Assembly (NCBI GenBank): GCA_029937655.1
Contig: JAPYPK010000042.1
Span: 1 to 11,963, forward strand
DNA: 11,963 nt
Direction of reading: 5' to 3'
Origin: Nitrospinaceae bacterium
Lineage (GTDB): Bacteria > Nitrospinota > Nitrospinia > Nitrospinales > VA-1
Under the pieces are notes generated by a model. That model made no database searches and was not told the origin of the DNA. It saw nothing but the letters and a program-made list of their open reading frames with translations. Positions within the stretch are counted from its first letter, which is position 1; every line of letters starts with the position of its first letter. Below, piece after piece: positions 1-7,838 of the stretch. The translations under genes were made by a program, and so were the position numbers.

Positions 1-914
1 CCCTTAAAGTCCAAGGCCCAATCACGGGAACTGTTTACCATGTGAGCATCAAAATCTCCGCCCTTAAAGCCTTCCCGCATTGCAACTGGATCTAAGTATA
101 TTTTCCAGGTGACTTTATCAAAATTATATCTTCCCTTGTTTATTGCTAGGTTTTTGCCCCACCAGTTTTTATTTTTTTCGAAGGTTATGTGTTTTCCAAA
201 CTCAAAACTTTTAATTTTATAAGGACCGCTTCCCACTGCAATTTCATCAAAATCTGACCCAAATGATTTATCCTTTATTCCATATACGTGTTTCGGAAAT
301 ATAGTCATTTGCCCAGTTATTAAAGGAAGTTCTTGGTTGTATATGCCGAAGGTGTACATCACTTCATGAGAGTTAATCTTTGTTATAGATTTAATATCTT
401 TAAAGTACTGTTTTGAGATAGGGTGATATTCAGGGTCCTTTAATAGGTCGAAAGAAAAAACAAAATCATCCGCTGTAACAGGGTGACCGTCAGAAAACTT
501 TGCATTCATGTTGATATGGTAGACCATGGACATGCGATCATCTGCCAAGTCGACTTTTTCTATTAAACTTCCATATTGGGAAAATGGCTCGAAATCATCA
601 GCGGAGCTATCCATAGGTGTTTGAAAAATTAGATTAGCTATACCTGGTGCTGGTACTCCCTTTAAAGAGGATGGGTTTAACTTGGTGAAGGCTCCAAAAT
701 CTGCTAATACTAAATGACCCCCGTTCGTGGCATTTGGGTTACTATAATCATAGGGTTGTCCAAGTTTGTACTTTAGGTGCTCGGGACCGTACAAAGATAA
801 TCCATGTAGAGGATCAGCAAAAACGCTATTAAAAAAGAAACAAACATATAAAATTGATAGGATAGGGCTTATTAATATCTTCAGATAACTGATCTTAATT
901 TGACGTTTTCTCAT
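1..914 (-). CDS. YejA-like periplasmic oligopeptide-binding protein of an ABC transporter (N-terminal part, runs off window)
   Basis: An open frame reads from an ATG at 914 to the window edge without a stop, giving about 304 codons; the family is roughly 600 residues, so about half is present. Residues 1-33 form a signal peptide: basic start MRKRQIK, hydrophobic core, and likely cleavage after the Ala of NSVFA. The mature start resembles YejA: LYGPEHLKY near 41-49, then YDYSNPNATNGG (55-66). The family 5 solute-binding hallmark FSDGHPVTADDF lies at 140-151. Known for the family: the periplasmic receptor delivers peptides (microcin C in E. coli) to the YejBEF permease; those genes would lie off the left edge if present. 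The start is supported by AGGA at 919-922, four bases upstream of the ATG, and by the signal peptide. It is transcribed divergently from ispG. The peptide specificity is inferred from similarity; a relative binding another solute is possible. Confidence 0.85.
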   Translation of the reverse strand, partial: MRKRQIKISYLKILISPILSILYVCFFFNSVFADPLHGLSLYGPEHLKYKLGQPYDYSNPNATNGGHLVLADFGAFTKLNPSSLKGVPAPGIANLIFQTPMDSSADDFEPFSQYGSLIEKVDLADDRMSMVYHINMNAKFSDGHPVTADDFVFSFDLLKDPEYHPISKQYFKDIKSITKINSHEVMYTFGIYNQELPLITGQMTIFPKHVYGIKDKSFGSDFDEIAVGSGPYKIKSFEFGKHITFEKNKNWWGKNLAINKGRYNFDKVTWKIYLDPVAMREGFKGGDFDAHMVNSSRDWALDFK

Positions 915-928
915 ATTATCCTATTTTA

Positions 929-948
929 TCATTCTCTTGAAAGAATGA
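929..948 (-). promoter_or_regulatory. Small hairpin just upstream of the yejA-like ribosome binding site
   Basis: TCATTCT (929-935) and AGAATGA (942-948) are perfect inverted repeats of 7 bp around a 6-base loop. An alternative pairing, ATTCTC (931-936) with GAGAAT (947-952), overlaps it, so two mutually exclusive folds are possible. On the minus-strand transcript the stem ends six bases before the AGGA ribosome binding site at 919-922. It could affect stability or translation of the mRNA. No T-run follows a stem in a useful orientation, so I do not call it a terminator. The structure is visible; the function is inference. Confidence 0.35.
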
Positions 949-1027
949 GAATTTATTTAAGGTTCAAGTGCATGTTAATTTTTTTTAGTTGTTTGTAACT
1001 TAGAAATTTATTTTTCAATAACCTTAC

Positions 1028-1037
1028 TTGTTAACAA
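1028..1037. repeat. 10-bp perfect palindrome TTGTTAACAA
   Basis: TTGTTAACAA is identical to its reverse complement and lies about 80 bases before the ispG start in the divergent promoter region, where an operator would be expected. Such palindromes arise easily in AT-rich DNA. No second copy was noticed in this region, so an operator role is only a possibility. Confidence 0.25.
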
Positions 1038-1114
1038 TTGTAAACTCTGATAACCTCGCCCGATTATCTTAATAATGTTTTATAGTTTATGATCGCCTTT
1101 TTTTGTTTTGTAAT

Positions 1115-2272
1115 ATGAGTAATATAGAAAGATCATCACGGAAAATATTTATAGGTTCACTAGTTATTGGTGGAGACTCTCCAGTAGCTGTTCAGAGTAT
1201 GGCTGCAACTCAAACACAGGATTTGGAGGAGACTGGTCGACAAATCGAAATTCTTGAGCAGGCTGGCGCGGATATTATAAGAATAGCTGTGGACAATGAA
1301 GCGGACGTTGTCGCTCTTGAAACTCTTCGTGAAAAATTTCCAAATCCAATCTTTTCTGTTGACCTGCAAGAAAATTATAAGTTAGCGCTCAAAGTTGCCC
1401 CATTAGTTAATAAAATTCGATACAACCCAGGACATTTATACCATTTAGATAAAGACAAATCGATCTTTCAAAAAGTAGAATTTATTGTTGAGGCAGCTAG
1501 ATCCTATAACTGTGCGGTTCGGATAGGCGTTAATTGTGGGTCTATTGATCCTGAATATAAAGAAAAGTTTAAAGAGGATCAAATCGAAGGAATGGTTCGC
1601 TGTGCGATCGATCATTGCAAAATATTGGATGACTTGAATTTTACCAATTATTGCGTATCACTTAAAGATTCTGACTTCGAAAAGGTTGTTGATGCTAATC
1701 GCCGATTTGCAAGTGAGCGTCCCGATGTCCCTCTACACTTAGGAGTAACTGAGGCAGGTATGCCCCCTGAGGGTGTTATCAAGACAAGGGTTGCATTTGA
1801 GCAACTTATATCTGCGGGTATTGGTGATACCATTCGTGTTTCTCTCACATTGCCTAATGACCAAAAAGGAGAAGAAATTTCTGTTGGTCGCGAAATACTT
1901 AGAGATATTGAACAAGGGAGATTTCGTTCGGTACCTAAAAATTTTCTTGATGGCCTTAATATAATTGCTTGTCCAAGTTGTTCACGTGTTGAAAATAATA
2001 AGTTTGTAGATTTGGCTCAGGAAGTACGCCAAATCACAAAATATGCTGAATCACATAAAATTACTATCGCCGTTATGGGTTGCAGGGTTAATGGTCCAGG
2101 AGAAACGGATGATGCCGACCTTGGGCTTTGGTGTGGACCTTCTAGGGTCAACTTAAAAAAAGGTACTGAAGCATTAGGTTCATACTCATATGAAGATATT
2201 TTAGGCGAACTTAAGCGAGAACTCGACTTAATAATTTCTACAAGATTTGCTCAAGAACCAATGACTAAATAG
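1115..2272 (+). CDS. ispG: 4-hydroxy-3-methylbut-2-enyl-diphosphate synthase (flavodoxin/ferredoxin-dependent)
   Basis: IspG (GcpE) is the penultimate MEP-pathway enzyme. It reductively opens methylerythritol cyclodiphosphate to HMBPP in the cytosol using a [4Fe-4S] cluster. From the ATG at 1115 the protein is 385 residues, close to the usual 370-390 for the two-domain bacterial form. The N-terminal TIM-barrel opens with PVAVQSMAATQT, matching the family's PI.VQSMT.T motif. The C-terminal domain carries the cluster ligands: C286 and C289 in CPSCSR, C323 in MGCRVNGPGE, and E330 of the same motif. All expected ligands are present. An in-frame TTG at 1103 would add MFCN, but the ATG is preferred because the alignable protein begins with it. 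Neither start has a clear Shine-Dalgarno sequence. It lies 73 bases before tig on the same strand and may share its transcript. Confidence 0.97.
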   Translation: MSNIERSSRKIFIGSLVIGGDSPVAVQSMAATQTQDLEETGRQIEILEQAGADIIRIAVDNEADVVALETLREKFPNPIFSVDLQENYKLALKVAPLVNKIRYNPGHLYHLDKDKSIFQKVEFIVEAARSYNCAVRIGVNCGSIDPEYKEKFKEDQIEGMVRCAIDHCKILDDLNFTNYCVSLKDSDFEKVVDANRRFASERPDVPLHLGVTEAGMPPEGVIKTRVAFEQLISAGIGDTIRVSLTLPNDQKGEEISVGREILRDIEQGRFRSVPKNFLDGLNIIACPSCSRVENNKFVDLAQEVRQITKYAESHKITIAVMGCRVNGPGETDDADLGLWCGPSRVNLKKGTEALGSYSYEDILGELKRELDLIISTRFAQEPMTK

Positions 2273-2345
2273 TAACCTTATTTATACATGTTGATTTTTG
2301 TACCTCTAGTATTATCCAAAGATTTATTATTAATAGGAAATTATT

Positions 2346-3704
2346 ATGGAACTTGATGTTAAGGAATTGGAATCGCTAAAACGAAAATTGGATATAACAA
2401 TTCCAGAAGAGGTTGTTACCGAGAAAATCAATAACGCGTACAAGGACTTGAACCGCCAGATGAAAATGCCGGGATTCAGACCAGGAAAGATTCCTCGGAA
2501 TATTCTTGAAAAACAAGTTCCAGTACAATCATTTACAAATATGTTTCAGGAGTTATTGCAGGAGTACTACGAAAAGGCTCTCCGCCAAAGTGGGATTGTT
2601 CCTGTTGGGGCTCCAGAAATTGACAACTCTGATTTTGAGAATATCAAAATAAACAACCCTTTAAAATTTTCCGTTACCCTGGATATTAAACCAGAAGTTA
2701 AGGTTAAGAATTATAAAGGTCTTAAGGTGGATAAGGTAGAGATTAATCTTCCTGAAGCTGAAGTTCAAGCTGCAATTGATAGTATCCTAGAACAATACGG
2801 TAATTATGAGCATCATGATGACGATCATAAGGCTGTGAAGGGTGATTATCTAACTGTAGATTTCGAAGGGTTTTTTAATGGGGAGCCATTAGAAAATGGA
2901 AATGCTAAGGATATGGCAATCAGGATTGGTGATAACAAGATGATTAAGGGGTTTGAGGATGAACTTTTAGGACATAAGTTAGGAGAAGAGTTTGAAGCCA
3001 AAGCTATTTTGCCTCCAAATTGGAATAATAAAATTAGTCGTGTGCGTATCCCTATCCCCGGGTCCAAGGATAAGACCCCAGAAGATGTAGCCACTTTTAA
3101 TGTCAAAATTAAAGAAATGAAAAAAATGGAGTTGCCAGAGCTGTCTGATGATATCGCAGAGAAAGAAGGGTTTGATTCTGTAGATAGTTTTAAAAGAGGG
3201 GTTAAAACCAAGTTGCAAGCAATGTATGAACAAAAGGAAGAAATGCGTATTAAGGAGAAATTATTTGATCAATTGGTTAAAGATAACCCCATTGAAGCTC
3301 CTGACTCTATGGTGAACAGTGAATTAAAATTTATGCTTGAGGGAATGAAATTCCAGATTGAGCAGTCAGGTATGAAAACTGAAGATTCCGGATTCGATGA
3401 GAAGAAAGCAAAAGAAGAATGGAGAGGTAAAGCCGAAAATAATTGTAAAGGGTATATATTATTGGAGAATATTGGGTCATTGGAAGATATTCATGTCAGC
3501 CAATTTGATCTGGAAGAGGAGTTTAAGACTCTCGCAGAGCAAAGTAAACAAAAACCAGATGATGTAAAAAATCGTATGATGGCAAACCCGGAAGTGATCA
3601 AACATACGAGTTCCAAAATTCTAGGCCGAAAGGTGATGGATTTCCTATATTCAAGTAGTGAGTTTAATTTTGTTAAATCTCTTCATGATAAAAATAAAAA
3701 GTAG
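2346..3704 (+). CDS. tig: Trigger factor, ribosome-associated chaperone and peptidyl-prolyl isomerase
   Basis: Trigger factor binds near the polypeptide exit of the 50S subunit and shields nascent chains. The 452 residues match the usual 430-450 plus a small insertion. The N-terminal ribosome-binding domain holds the signature GFRPGKIP at 43-50. An FKBP-type isomerase domain spans about 164-256 (GDYLTVDFEGFFNGEPL, then MIKGFEDELLGHKLGE). The helical C-terminal domain covers about 260-452. The loop at about 224-247 is longer than the usual FPEDY...LAGKEATF segment: it reads PPNWNNKISRVRIPIPGS and more, with the LAGK element not recognisable. AGGA at 2335-2338 sits seven bases before the ATG. 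In many bacteria tig is followed by clpP and clpX; here a Rieske gene follows after 54 bases. Confidence 0.96.
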   Translation: MELDVKELESLKRKLDITIPEEVVTEKINNAYKDLNRQMKMPGFRPGKIPRNILEKQVPVQSFTNMFQELLQEYYEKALRQSGIVPVGAPEIDNSDFENIKINNPLKFSVTLDIKPEVKVKNYKGLKVDKVEINLPEAEVQAAIDSILEQYGNYEHHDDDHKAVKGDYLTVDFEGFFNGEPLENGNAKDMAIRIGDNKMIKGFEDELLGHKLGEEFEAKAILPPNWNNKISRVRIPIPGSKDKTPEDVATFNVKIKEMKKMELPELSDDIAEKEGFDSVDSFKRGVKTKLQAMYEQKEEMRIKEKLFDQLVKDNPIEAPDSMVNSELKFMLEGMKFQIEQSGMKTEDSGFDEKKAKEEWRGKAENNCKGYILLENIGSLEDIHVSQFDLEEEFKTLAEQSKQKPDDVKNRMMANPEVIKHTSSKILGRKVMDFLYSSSEFNFVKSLHDKNKK

Positions 3705-3758
3705 AAAATTAAATTGAGATACTAGTTTTTTTTTATAACCATAGATACTTAAAAAATT

Positions 3759-4181
3759 GTGGCGAAAGTAAAATATACAAAAGTTATGAAATGCGCTGAC
3801 TTGGAGATTGGTAAGTCGGCTATTATCGAGGTTGGTGATAAGGAAATAGCTCTATTTAATTACAAAGGAAATTTTTATGCTATAGATAATACCTGCCCAC
3901 ATAGAGGTTCTCCCTTAGGCGAGGGCAGGGTTGAGGAGGGTATTTTAATTTGCCCAAACCACGAATGGCGTTTTGAGCTAAAAAGTGGATGGTGCCCTCA
4001 AAACCCAGAGCTTAGTACTGAGGTATACCCGATTAAAGTTAGTGATGAAAAAATTTATATAAGACTAGAAAAGCCAAAGGTAGAAGGAGCTGCGGGGAGT
4101 ACGCCAAATACTTTGCCTGTGGATTTGAAAGTTAAAATTCCTATTATTTTAAAACCTCGTAACCCGGACGAGGAACTCTGA
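3759..4181 (+). CDS. Small Rieske [2Fe-2S] ferredoxin-like protein
   Basis: This is a 140-residue soluble protein with a single Rieske domain. The cluster ligands are C46 and H48 in TCPHRGSPLGEG and C65 and H68 in LICPNHEWRF, the canonical C-x-H...C-x-x-H pattern. It resembles NirD and the ferredoxin components of dioxygenases, which carry electrons to a partner enzyme. It has no signal peptide or membrane helix, so it should be cytosolic, unlike the membrane-bound Rieske of cytochrome bc1. After the domain a tail of about 35 residues (from KPKVEGAAG) is rich in Pro and ends acidic (NPDEEL); I do not recognise it. The start is a GTG (GTG GCG AAA, Met-Ala-Lys) with no clear Shine-Dalgarno; ATG at 3786 is the alternative but would trim the first strand of the fold. 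No oxygenase or nitrite reductase gene is adjacent, so the partner is unknown. Confidence 0.9.
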   Translation: MAKVKYTKVMKCADLEIGKSAIIEVGDKEIALFNYKGNFYAIDNTCPHRGSPLGEGRVEEGILICPNHEWRFELKSGWCPQNPELSTEVYPIKVSDEKIYIRLEKPKVEGAAGSTPNTLPVDLKVKIPIILKPRNPDEEL

Positions 4182-4228
4182 CCAACTGTAATACCTTCTC
4201 TTGATTTTGATTCTATGGTTTTGTTGTT

Positions 4229-4666
4229 CTACCCTGTGGGGTTGTCATCTTCAATCTCAACCCATTTTGGATCACCATGAGCTTTGTAGTTATTTGTCCC
4301 GGCAAAAGTACCCTTGTGATAGATATTGCATTTAAATTTCCCGCCTCCAAAAGATTCCGTTACGAATGCGACAGGATCTTCTAGGTGAATCAGTTCAGGT
4401 GTTTCATATTTTCCTATCAACTTGAACTCCATACCCATTCCACTCGGGAGTAAAACAAAAAATTTAAGGTTTGTCTCCGCGAGAAACTGCATCATATCTT
4501 CATCCATGTGGTCGCGGGTGTATGTATGGCCATATTTTTGCTTTGCACGACGTTTTAGGTAATCTTCAAGGAGATTGAAAAACCACCAGTTTGATTCCTT
4601 TCTCGCATCATGTAGAAATGGATACTCGACAAACCCGTGTTTATTGATGAAAGGCACCTTAGCCAT
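4229..4666 (-). CDS. Uncharacterised 145-residue cytosolic protein
   Basis: I do not recognise this family. The ATG at 4664-4666 opens a 145-residue frame ending in TAG at 4229-4231. The protein has no signal peptide, no membrane helix and no classical metal or nucleotide motif. The first half is basic and aromatic (WWFFNLLEDYLKRRAKQKYGH near 27-47), followed by HMDEDMMQFL. The second half looks like beta-rich sequence (FFVLLPSGMGMEFKLIGKYE, then FGGGKFKCNIYHKG), and the C-terminus is acidic (WVEIEDDNPTG). Composition and codon use look like real coding sequence, and no longer frame competes on either strand. It lies 125 bases downstream of metK on the same strand and converges with the Rieske gene across 47 bases. 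No strong Shine-Dalgarno is visible. Function is not predictable from this sequence alone. Confidence 0.75.
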   Translation of the reverse strand: MAKVPFINKHGFVEYPFLHDARKESNWWFFNLLEDYLKRRAKQKYGHTYTRDHMDEDMMQFLAETNLKFFVLLPSGMGMEFKLIGKYETPELIHLEDPVAFVTESFGGGKFKCNIYHKGTFAGTNNYKAHGDPKWVEIEDDNPTG

Positions 4667-4714
4667 AAGAAATAAATTCTTTTTGCAGAAAGTTTTTGCT
4701 GATTGTTGGGTATA

Positions 4715-4725
4715 AGACTGAGTCT
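4715..4725. repeat. Short inverted repeat AGACT-G-AGTCT between metK and the hypothetical gene
   Basis: Two 5-base arms separated by one base form an operator-like dyad about 50 bases before the start of the 145-residue gene. With a one-base spacer it cannot fold as an RNA hairpin. The rest of the 125-base gap (4667-4791) shows no convincing promoter or terminator. A chance occurrence is quite possible. Confidence 0.2.
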
Positions 4726-4791
4726 CTACTAGATAGTTGATGAGCTTATTTTATTCACACATATTTTGTGCCGACTTGTGATTCTAATGAA

Positions 4792-5955
4792 TTAAAGGCC
4801 GGTAGATTTTTTTATAGCTTTGACTTTGTCTGTTTTTTCCCAGGTAAAGCTGGCTTCTTTTCTACCAAAGTGACCATAGGCTGCAGTTGGTGAATATCTA
4901 GGTTTTAAGAGGTCAAGCGTTTTAATAATCCCAGCTGGCTTCAAATTAAAATTTCCACGAATTAGATCTTCAAAGGTATCTGGATTAATTTTGTGCGTGC
5001 CAAAAGTTTCAACAAATACTGAAACAGGGTCTGCCACTCCTATTGCATACGCAAGTTGAACTTCTAAACGATCGGCGGTGCCAGCAGCTACTAGATTTTT
5101 AGCAATATAACGCGCCATATAAGCTGCTGATCTGTCGACCTTAGATGGGTCCTTTCCGGAGAATGCACCCCCTCCATGCCTAGAAAAACCACCATAGGTA
5201 TCGACTATAATTTTTCTTCCTGTCAGACCACAGTCACCATGGGGACCACCCACCACAAAATTTCCTGTTGGGTTAATATGAATTTTCATTTTCTTGGCGC
5301 GAAATCTTTCAGGAATAACTTTGTTTATTACTTGCTCTGTTATTTCTGCACGCATTTTTTTATTGGAAACTCCGGGGTTATGTTGTGTTGAAATAACCAC
5401 AGTCTCTATGCATACAGGCCTATCATTTTCATAACGGACTGATACTTGAGATTTGCTGTCAGGCCGTAGATAGGGTATTTGACCTTTTTTTCGTACATCA
5501 GCTAGTTTTTTAACAAGTTTATGAGAGTACATTATTGGCATAGGCATCAGTTCAGGTGTTTCCTTGGTGGCGTAACCAAACATCATTCCCTGGTCTCCTG
5601 CTCCTTGTTCTTTTTTAGATCCCTCGTCCACTCCTTGTGCAATATCTTTAGATTGTTCATCTAGTGAAACTAATACGCCACATGTTTCAAAATCAAAGCC
5701 CATGTCAGAGTGAGTATAACCAATATTTTTGATTGTATTTCTAACAATTTGTGGAATCTCAATATAACATTTGGTTGAAATTTCTCCTGCAACAACAGCA
5801 TATCCTGTTGTGATCATAGTTTCGCAGGCGACTCGTGCTTTAGGGTCATTTTTTAAAATAGCATCAAGTACTGCATCGGACACTTGATCAGCTATTTTAT
5901 CCGGATGGCCTTCGGAAACTGATTCAGATGTAAATAGAAACGTTTTTTTCTTCAT
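4792..5955 (-). CDS. metK: S-adenosylmethionine synthetase (methionine adenosyltransferase)
   Basis: MetK makes S-adenosylmethionine from ATP and methionine in the cytosol. The 387-residue length is typical. Motifs run in family order: SEGHPDKIADQ with H17, D19 and K20 for substrate and Mg binding; the first signature GAGDQG at 118-123, followed by MMFGYATKET; and the second signature, the P-loop-like GGGAFSGKD at 261-269 in the stretch leading to KVDRSAAY. All expected residues are present and the frame is uninterrupted. GAGGA (complement of 5961-5965) lies five bases before the ATG, a strong ribosome binding site that fixes the start. The gene follows ptsI after 74 bases on the same strand. 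That gap is too short to hold most SAM riboswitches, and I saw no such fold, so regulation by a leader riboswitch is unlikely here. ahcY, a common neighbour of metK, is not in the window. Confidence 0.98.
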   Translation of the reverse strand: MKKKTFLFTSESVSEGHPDKIADQVSDAVLDAILKNDPKARVACETMITTGYAVVAGEISTKCYIEIPQIVRNTIKNIGYTHSDMGFDFETCGVLVSLDEQSKDIAQGVDEGSKKEQGAGDQGMMFGYATKETPELMPMPIMYSHKLVKKLADVRKKGQIPYLRPDSKSQVSVRYENDRPVCIETVVISTQHNPGVSNKKMRAEITEQVINKVIPERFRAKKMKIHINPTGNFVVGGPHGDCGLTGRKIIVDTYGGFSRHGGGAFSGKDPSKVDRSAAYMARYIAKNLVAAGTADRLEVQLAYAIGVADPVSVFVETFGTHKINPDTFEDLIRGNFNLKPAGIIKTLDLLKPRYSPTAAYGHFGRKEASFTWEKTDKVKAIKKSTGL

Positions 5956-6029
5956 GTAATTCCTCGTTTGTTAAAGTTGATCTATTGGTTTTATATATTT
6001 AAAAGGGTCATTGTTTCTTAAATGGGATC

Positions 6030-7766
6030 CTACTGAAAATCTAAAGGGTACCTTTTTCTCATCTCATCATTAAGAAAGCAATTAATTTCATTAGTTGTAT
6101 TTAAGTTTAAAAGTTGTTCAGTAAATTTTTTAGCATCCTTCATGTCGGACTGACCGATAATTTTCTTCACATGTGGTATTGCGTGCGGATCCATACTCAG
6201 ACTATCTAAGTTGCTTAACCCCAAAAGGAAGAGGGTGGCTAGTGGATCACCACCTAATTCTCCGCAAATAGAAACTTTTTTTCCGGCTAGTCTAGCATTA
6301 TCGAATACTTGTTTAAGAGCTTTTAAAATGGCAGGGTTATAAGGTTGGTACAAGTGTGCGACTTGTTCGTTCATTCTATCAACAGCGAGTATATATTGTA
6401 TTAAATCATTAGTTCCTATACTGATAAAATCTACCTCTTTTAATATTTGGTCTGAACAAATTACTGCCGATGGTGTCTCTATCACTGCTCCAATTTCAAT
6501 GTCATCATTATATGGAATCTGTTTTTCCTTCATCTCCTCTTTGACTTTGTCTAAAAGGGAATTGGCCTGAATGACTTCTTGCACATCGGAAATCATTGGA
6601 TACATGATTTTTACATTCCCGTAAAAACTAGCCCTAAGTATGGCTCTTAGTTGAATGGAAAATAGTTCTGGGTTGGCTAGGGACATGCGAATTCCTCTCA
6701 ACCCCAGGGCCGGGTTATCTTCGTCGTTTTTTTTGAGGAAGGCAGGTTGTTTATCCATTCCAATATCTAATGTTCTTATGATAATAGGTTGAGGTGCTAT
6801 CTCTTGAGCAGCTTTTTTAAAATTTTCATAAAGGTCTCTTTCGGAAGGAAAACTTTGTGAGCTTAGATATAAAAATTCGGTTCGGTATAATCCAACGCCC
6901 TCTGCACCAAAGCTTTTCAATGTTTTTATTTCATTAATTGATTCAATGTTGGCCATAAGTCTTATACGATAATTGTCAAGAGTGATAGCTGGTCTTTCAA
7001 TATTTTTCAGTAATTTTCTTTCATACTTTTTATGCTCTAATTGTTTTGTTTTGTAATGCTCAAGAGTTTTTTTTGTTGGATTAGGTATGACCTTCCCATT
7101 TATACCATCGATGATGATTTGATCTCCGGTATTGACTTTTGTGGTAAGAGAGTTGATTCCCACTACACCGGGGATGCCAAGGGCTGATGCAAAAATTCCA
7201 AGGTGAGATGTTTTCCCTCCAACCTCAGTTGCAAGGCCTAATACGTGTTTACGCGGTATTGATAGCATGTCCGTTGGACTTAAAGTGTGGGTGATTAAGA
7301 CAACCGGTTTTTGAATGTCTGCGAGTGTATTTTGACTATGGCCTAGAAGATTTTTTATTACCCCATGGACGACTAGTTCTAAATCATCCTTTTTCCCTTT
7401 TAGGTAGTCGTCATTAATATTGTCAAATAAAAGGAGGGATTTATTAAGCGATTCCGTGATGGCCCACTCTGCATTTATTTTTTCATTGCGAATTTTAGTT
7501 ATCGTATCATTAACCAGAATGTCATCATCAAGTAAGAGAGTATAGGTGTCTAGAATTATGGAGTATTTGTCTGCAACCCCTGAAGCCTTTTTTTTTGTTT
7601 CTTGCATTTGTTTCTTTGTTTGTTCAATTGCGATACGAAACCTAGTTATTTCTTTGTCTATGTCGCTGGCGCCAAGTGTTTGTTTTAGAATACAGAGTTT
7701 TGACCTGTCTAAGATGTGGGCTTCTCCGATGGATATGCCTTTTGAAACAGGAATTCCAGTGAGCAT
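6030..7766 (-). CDS. ptsI: Phosphoenolpyruvate-protein phosphotransferase, PTS enzyme I
   Basis: Enzyme I takes the phosphate from phosphoenolpyruvate and passes it to HPr or NPr, which then feeds EIIA proteins. The 578 residues match ordinary enzyme I, not the roughly 750-residue EI-Ntr (PtsP), and there is no N-terminal GAF domain. The phosphohistidine is H188 in GGKTSHLGIFASALGIPGVVG. The C-terminal PEP-binding barrel shows RTEFLY (295-300), RTLDIGMDK (331-339), NPALGLRGIR (351-360), ETPSAV (430-435), GTNDLIQYILAVDR (451-464) and catalytic C501 in CGELGGDP. AAGGTG (complement of 7775-7780) lies eight bases before the ATG and supports the start; it sits inside the dyad CCTTTT-T-AAAAGG (7777-7789). 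No ptsH lies beside it. The nearest gene is ptsN, 72 bases upstream, so this enzyme I probably starts a regulatory PTS-Ntr-type chain; that role is inference. Confidence 0.96.
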   Translation of the reverse strand: MLTGIPVSKGISIGEAHILDRSKLCILKQTLGASDIDKEITRFRIAIEQTKKQMQETKKKASGVADKYSIILDTYTLLLDDDILVNDTITKIRNEKINAEWAITESLNKSLLLFDNINDDYLKGKKDDLELVVHGVIKNLLGHSQNTLADIQKPVVLITHTLSPTDMLSIPRKHVLGLATEVGGKTSHLGIFASALGIPGVVGINSLTTKVNTGDQIIIDGINGKVIPNPTKKTLEHYKTKQLEHKKYERKLLKNIERPAITLDNYRIRLMANIESINEIKTLKSFGAEGVGLYRTEFLYLSSQSFPSERDLYENFKKAAQEIAPQPIIIRTLDIGMDKQPAFLKKNDEDNPALGLRGIRMSLANPELFSIQLRAILRASFYGNVKIMYPMISDVQEVIQANSLLDKVKEEMKEKQIPYNDDIEIGAVIETPSAVICSDQILKEVDFISIGTNDLIQYILAVDRMNEQVAHLYQPYNPAILKALKQVFDNARLAGKKVSICGELGGDPLATLFLLGLSNLDSLSMDPHAIPHVKKIIGQSDMKDAKKFTEQLLNLNTTNEINCFLNDEMRKRYPLDFQ

Positions 7767-7838
7767 TAAATTAACACCTTTTTAAAAGGAAGAATATTAG
7801 GTGGGTTGAAATCTTGTCGATGTTTGTGAATGTGGATA

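Larger units (their letters stand above)
915..1114. promoter_or_regulatory. Divergent intergenic region between the yejA-like gene and ispG
   Basis: This very AT-rich stretch of 200 bases must hold the promoters of both divergent genes. I cannot place a convincing -35/-10 pair for either. Toward ispG the best but weak candidate is TTGTAA at 1038-1043 with GATTAT at 1062-1067 (18-base spacer). It also contains the palindrome TTGTTAACAA (1028-1037) and a hairpin near the yejA-like gene (929-948), both listed separately. No small gene is evident. Confidence 0.5.

Noticed and set aside
2846..3211. 121-residue minus-strand frame inside tig
   Set aside because: It lies wholly within the trigger factor isomerase domain, has low-complexity Ser/Leu-rich sequence and no ribosome binding site or family resemblance.
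3726..3734. T-run after tig as a terminator
   Set aside because: The run of T at the tig-Rieske gap has no stable GC-containing stem before it.
4195..4245. Bidirectional terminator between the convergent Rieske and hypothetical genes
   Set aside because: Only a 4-bp ACCC/GGGT stem is visible, partly inside the hypothetical gene's end, with no adjoining T-run; too weak to call.
5956..6029. Possible SAM riboswitch before metK
   Set aside because: The gap is only 74 bases, mostly AT-rich, with no recognisable multi-stem core; ptsI coding sequence begins immediately upstream.
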